Source of the DNA: an uncultured Bacilli bacterium
GTDB lineage: Bacteria; Bacillota_I; Bacilli_A; RF39; UBA660
Direction: 5' to 3'
Length of the DNA stretch: 17,208 nt
NCBI GenBank assembly: GCA_944359735.1
Contig: CALVTA010000020.1
Span: 1 to 17,208, forward strand
A program made the position numbers and the translations under genes. Shown piece by piece: positions 14,634 to 17,208 of this stretch. The notes under the pieces are model-generated. The model ran no database searches. It worked only from the letters and a program-made list of their open reading frames with translations, and had not been told where the DNA came from. Numbering within the stretch: the stretch's first letter is position 1; each line of letters opens with the position of its first letter.

Positions 14634-17118
14634 TTACGAAAGAGAAATAATTAGTGAATTAAAAGGAAATGAATATTTAACTATTCACGAATTACAAAAA
14701 AGAATTGGAATACCATCATACCAAGAACGAAGTAACTTTCTAGAAGCCCTATATAAATTAGAATTAAGAGAAGGTGTTTATAACATAAATAGAGGAACTT
14801 ATACCTTATTTCCAAGTGATTTATACAAAGTTGACTATGTGATTCCTATTTCTAAAGGATTATATTTAAGAAGATCTAAAGTAACAATAGATGAAAATTT
14901 CAATAAAGGAAAAATAATTTTACCAGAAGATATAGTTATTGTAACTAACGAAAGAAATCCTAAAATAATAAGAACAATAGGAAGAAGTATGTTTTTCTTT
15001 AAGGATTACCTCCTAAAGGAATTAGAACAAAAAAATTTAACATATAAACATATTAGACACCTTGCTATAGCAAGAAACCAGCAAAAGATAACTGAACTAA
15101 AAGATTTATTACATGATCTTGAAAAAAATGGTAAAATCTATTATCAAAATAAAACTTTTGAAAAGTGGCCAGATAATCTAGCTTTAACTAAATTAGAAAC
15201 AGATGGTAATAATAAATTATATTTTGAGTTAGATGGTAAAAGATACTACAAAGAAGGAGAAGAACTTAATAATGCTCTTGATGGAGATATTATCGCTGTA
15301 TCAAGGAAAGGTAAACATATTATAAAAATTATTGAAAGAACAAAAGAAGAGTTAATATTAGAAGTTGTAGAAATTGATGGAATAAAACAATTAGAACCAG
15401 TACTTTTACCAGGCAAAGGAAAAATAAAAGCAAGAATAAGTTCTAGTGATATGAAAAGAATTAATGTTGGTGATAGAATAAAAGTTAGAATAAGTCTAGA
15501 TGAAATAGATGGCGTTTATGAAGCAAATTATATAAGTACAATAGGAAATATAAAAGATAATGATATTGATATAATATCCATCGCCGCTAAACATGGATTT
15601 AATATTGAATTTAGTGAAGAAGCACTAAGGGAAGCAAGAAACATTCCCCAAACTGTAAATATAAATGACTACAAAGATAGATATGATTTCACTAAAAGAT
15701 TTAAAACATTTACTATTGATTGTGATAATACAAAAGATATGGATGATGCAGTTAGTATCATGAAAAATGAAAAAGGTAATTACATTTTAGCAGTACATAT
15801 CGCTCATGTATCTCATTATGTTAAAAGAGGTAGTGCCCTTGATAAAGATGCTTATGAAAGAGGTCTTTCTGCATATCCTGTAAACTCAGTAATACCAAAC
15901 TTACCACAAGAACTATCAAATGGTATTTGTTCTTTAAATCCTAATGTCCCAAGATTAACAAAAACATGTATTATGGAAGTATCTAAAAATGGAGAACTCC
16001 TAAATTATAAATTTGTAAATTCTATAATCGAATCTAAAAAGAAAATGTCTTATAGTGAAGTTAATAAAGTATTAGATGAAGGAATAGTTGATAATGAATA
16101 CCAACCATTTTTAAATGATTTAACTATGCTTAAAGAATTATCAGATATTTTAACTCTAAAAAGAAAAAGTGAAGGCATGTTAACATTTATAGAACATGAA
16201 AACAATTTTATTGAAGATCAAGATGGAAATATTATAAGTATAGAAGAGAGAAACAATGGTACAGCAGGTAAAATGATTGAAAATGCTATGATTTTATATA
16301 ATTACTGTGAATCTTTACATTTAAACTATATAATAGGTACATCTATTAATAGAGTTCATGACTCACCAGATCAAGACAAGTTAATGAATGCTTTTGATAA
16401 AATTCATAATCTTGGCTACAATTTACCAAAAATAGGTTCTATGACTACAGCCCAATATATTCAAACAATATTAAACATGTATCAAAACACAAGTGATTAT
16501 CCTATTATTTCAGATATTATATTAAAAGCCTTACCAAGAGCCCATTACTCTACTTATCCAACAGGACACTTCGGTTTAGGATTAGACTATTATACTCACT
16601 CTACTTCTCCAATTAGAAGATATCCTGACCTTAAAGCTCAACAAATAATTGATTCTTACGAACAAGGAAAACTATATGAAATAGAAGATACTAACACTTT
16701 AGAAGCAATATGTGAACACTGTTCTATAAAAGAACAAGAAGCAGAAGCTTTAGAAAGAGAAGTAGAACTAGTAAAGATGTTAAAATATGTAGAAAGACAT
16801 AAAGATAAAAATTATTATGGTATTATAACAGATATAGACAATGAAAGAGCTTATCTAAAAACTATGACAAATATACCTGGCTATATTGAATATCAAGACT
16901 TAGATGATATTAACTATATAAAGTCTAAAAGATATTTAAAAGATGAAAAAGATAATGTTGTCTTAAAAATAGGAGATTTAGTTAAAGTAGTAACCCATGA
17001 TACAAATCACAAAGAATTATTAGTAAACTTTGATTTTATTAAAAATATAACTTTAGAGCAGCAAAATAAAAAAGGAGCTACTGCTCTTAGAAAAAGTTAT
17101 GTAAAAAGACTATATTAA
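14617..17118 (+). CDS. rnr: Ribonuclease R with N-terminal extension
   Basis: Processive 3'-5' exoribonuclease that degrades structured RNA and takes part in RNA quality control. The RNB core (about 355-680) has the metal-binding set D368, D374, D376 and D377 in TIDCDNTKDMDDA, with the same spacing as E. coli D272-D278-D280. HSTSPIRRYPDL (661-672) is the other RNB hallmark, and a diverged S1 domain follows (about 731-808). Residues about 130-190 look like the usual winged helix and about 190-310 like the cold-shock domains. Residues 1-120 are extra and contain another winged-helix-like segment (about 8-65). At 833 residues it is longer than B. subtilis RNase R (about 780) although it lacks the usual Lys-rich tail. 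GGAGG 5 nt before the ATG at 14617 fixes the start. Confidence 0.93.
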   Translation: MKTIFDYEREIISELKGNEYLTIHELQKRIGIPSYQERSNFLEALYKLELREGVYNINRGTYTLFPSDLYKVDYVIPISKGLYLRRSKVTIDENFNKGKIILPEDIVIVTNERNPKIIRTIGRSMFFFKDYLLKELEQKNLTYKHIRHLAIARNQQKITELKDLLHDLEKNGKIYYQNKTFEKWPDNLALTKLETDGNNKLYFELDGKRYYKEGEELNNALDGDIIAVSRKGKHIIKIIERTKEELILEVVEIDGIKQLEPVLLPGKGKIKARISSSDMKRINVGDRIKVRISLDEIDGVYEANYISTIGNIKDNDIDIISIAAKHGFNIEFSEEALREARNIPQTVNINDYKDRYDFTKRFKTFTIDCDNTKDMDDAVSIMKNEKGNYILAVHIAHVSHYVKRGSALDKDAYERGLSAYPVNSVIPNLPQELSNGICSLNPNVPRLTKTCIMEVSKNGELLNYKFVNSIIESKKKMSYSEVNKVLDEGIVDNEYQPFLNDLTMLKELSDILTLKRKSEGMLTFIEHENNFIEDQDGNIISIEERNNGTAGKMIENAMILYNYCESLHLNYIIGTSINRVHDSPDQDKLMNAFDKIHNLGYNLPKIGSMTTAQYIQTILNMYQNTSDYPIISDIILKALPRAHYSTYPTGHFGLGLDYYTHSTSPIRRYPDLKAQQIIDSYEQGKLYEIEDTNTLEAICEHCSIKEQEAEALEREVELVKMLKYVERHKDKNYYGIITDIDNERAYLKTMTNIPGYIEYQDLDDINYIKSKRYLKDEKDNVVLKIGDLVKVVTHDTNHKELLVNFDFIKNITLEQQNKKGATALRKSYVKRLY

Positions 17119-17151
17119 AAACAGTGAACACACCAATGTTATTAACTTAAG

Positions 17152-17184
17152 AAGATAGAGAGATTTAAAAATCTATCTTTTTTT
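17152..17184 (+). terminator. Intrinsic terminator of rnr
   Basis: AAGATAGA/TCTATCTT (8 bp, 12-nt loop that can also form a GATTT/AAATC helix) is followed by five more T. It starts 34 nt after the stop codon, so rnr is probably not co-transcribed with the next gene (often smpB in Bacillota, outside the window). Confidence 0.8.
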
Positions 17185-17208
17185 GAGATTAAAATGATTT
17201 TCTTCGGT

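Overview
The window comes from a low-GC, AT-rich Gram-positive-type bacterium (Bacillota, probably a Bacilli/Erysipelotrichia/Mollicutes-related lineage). This is inferred from several things. Shine-Dalgarno sites are strong and GGAGG-like, the clpB promoter carries a CIRCE operator, and a cdaA-cdaR c-di-AMP operon is present. There are also a DUF378 protein, a single-chain ABC/FtsX transporter, many intrinsic terminators, and a ClpB without its N-domain. Genes end in TAA or TAG and tryptophan is TGG, so I see no sign of a recoded TGA. Everything looks chromosomal. I see no insertion sequence, prophage or CRISPR array.

Layout. 50-2176 (-): clpB, with a CIRCE element lying over a consensus sigma-A promoter. 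2285-2983 (-): a three-helix membrane protein with a disordered tail. 3138-3581 (+): a tandem-XRE regulator ending at a bidirectional terminator. 3598-6509 (-): three envelope genes, namely a membrane-anchored CtpA-type S41 protease, a membrane-anchored cysteine-free thioredoxin-like protein, and a LolA/YdcC/GerS-like lipoprotein. 6629-6832 (+): a DUF378 protein. 7250-8050 (+): an anchored surface protein of unknown function. Gene-free stretches with hairpins lie at 6833-7249 and 8051-8631. 8632-11328 (-): the c-di-AMP operon (a small membrane protein, cdaA and cdaR). 11433-12058 (-): a GNAT acetyltransferase behind tRNA-Thr(CGT). 12108-14438 (-): a MacB/FtsX-type ABC transporter. 14538-17118 (+): the rnr leader and RNase R, closed by a terminator.

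How the genes fit together. ClpB and RNase R handle protein and RNA quality control. CdaA makes c-di-AMP under control of CdaR, linking to osmotic and cell-wall homeostasis. The protease, thioredoxin-like protein, lipoprotein and ABC transporter are envelope functions.

The most unusual object is the rnr leader (about 14503-14633). An 11-bp helix hides the ribosome-binding site of a 31-codon upstream ORF and abuts, with no gap, a perfect intrinsic terminator lying inside that ORF. The ORF then overlaps the rnr start codon. No plus-strand gene upstream needs that terminator, so it looks like a translation-coupled attenuator or a short RNA. RNase R itself carries roughly 100 extra N-terminal residues.
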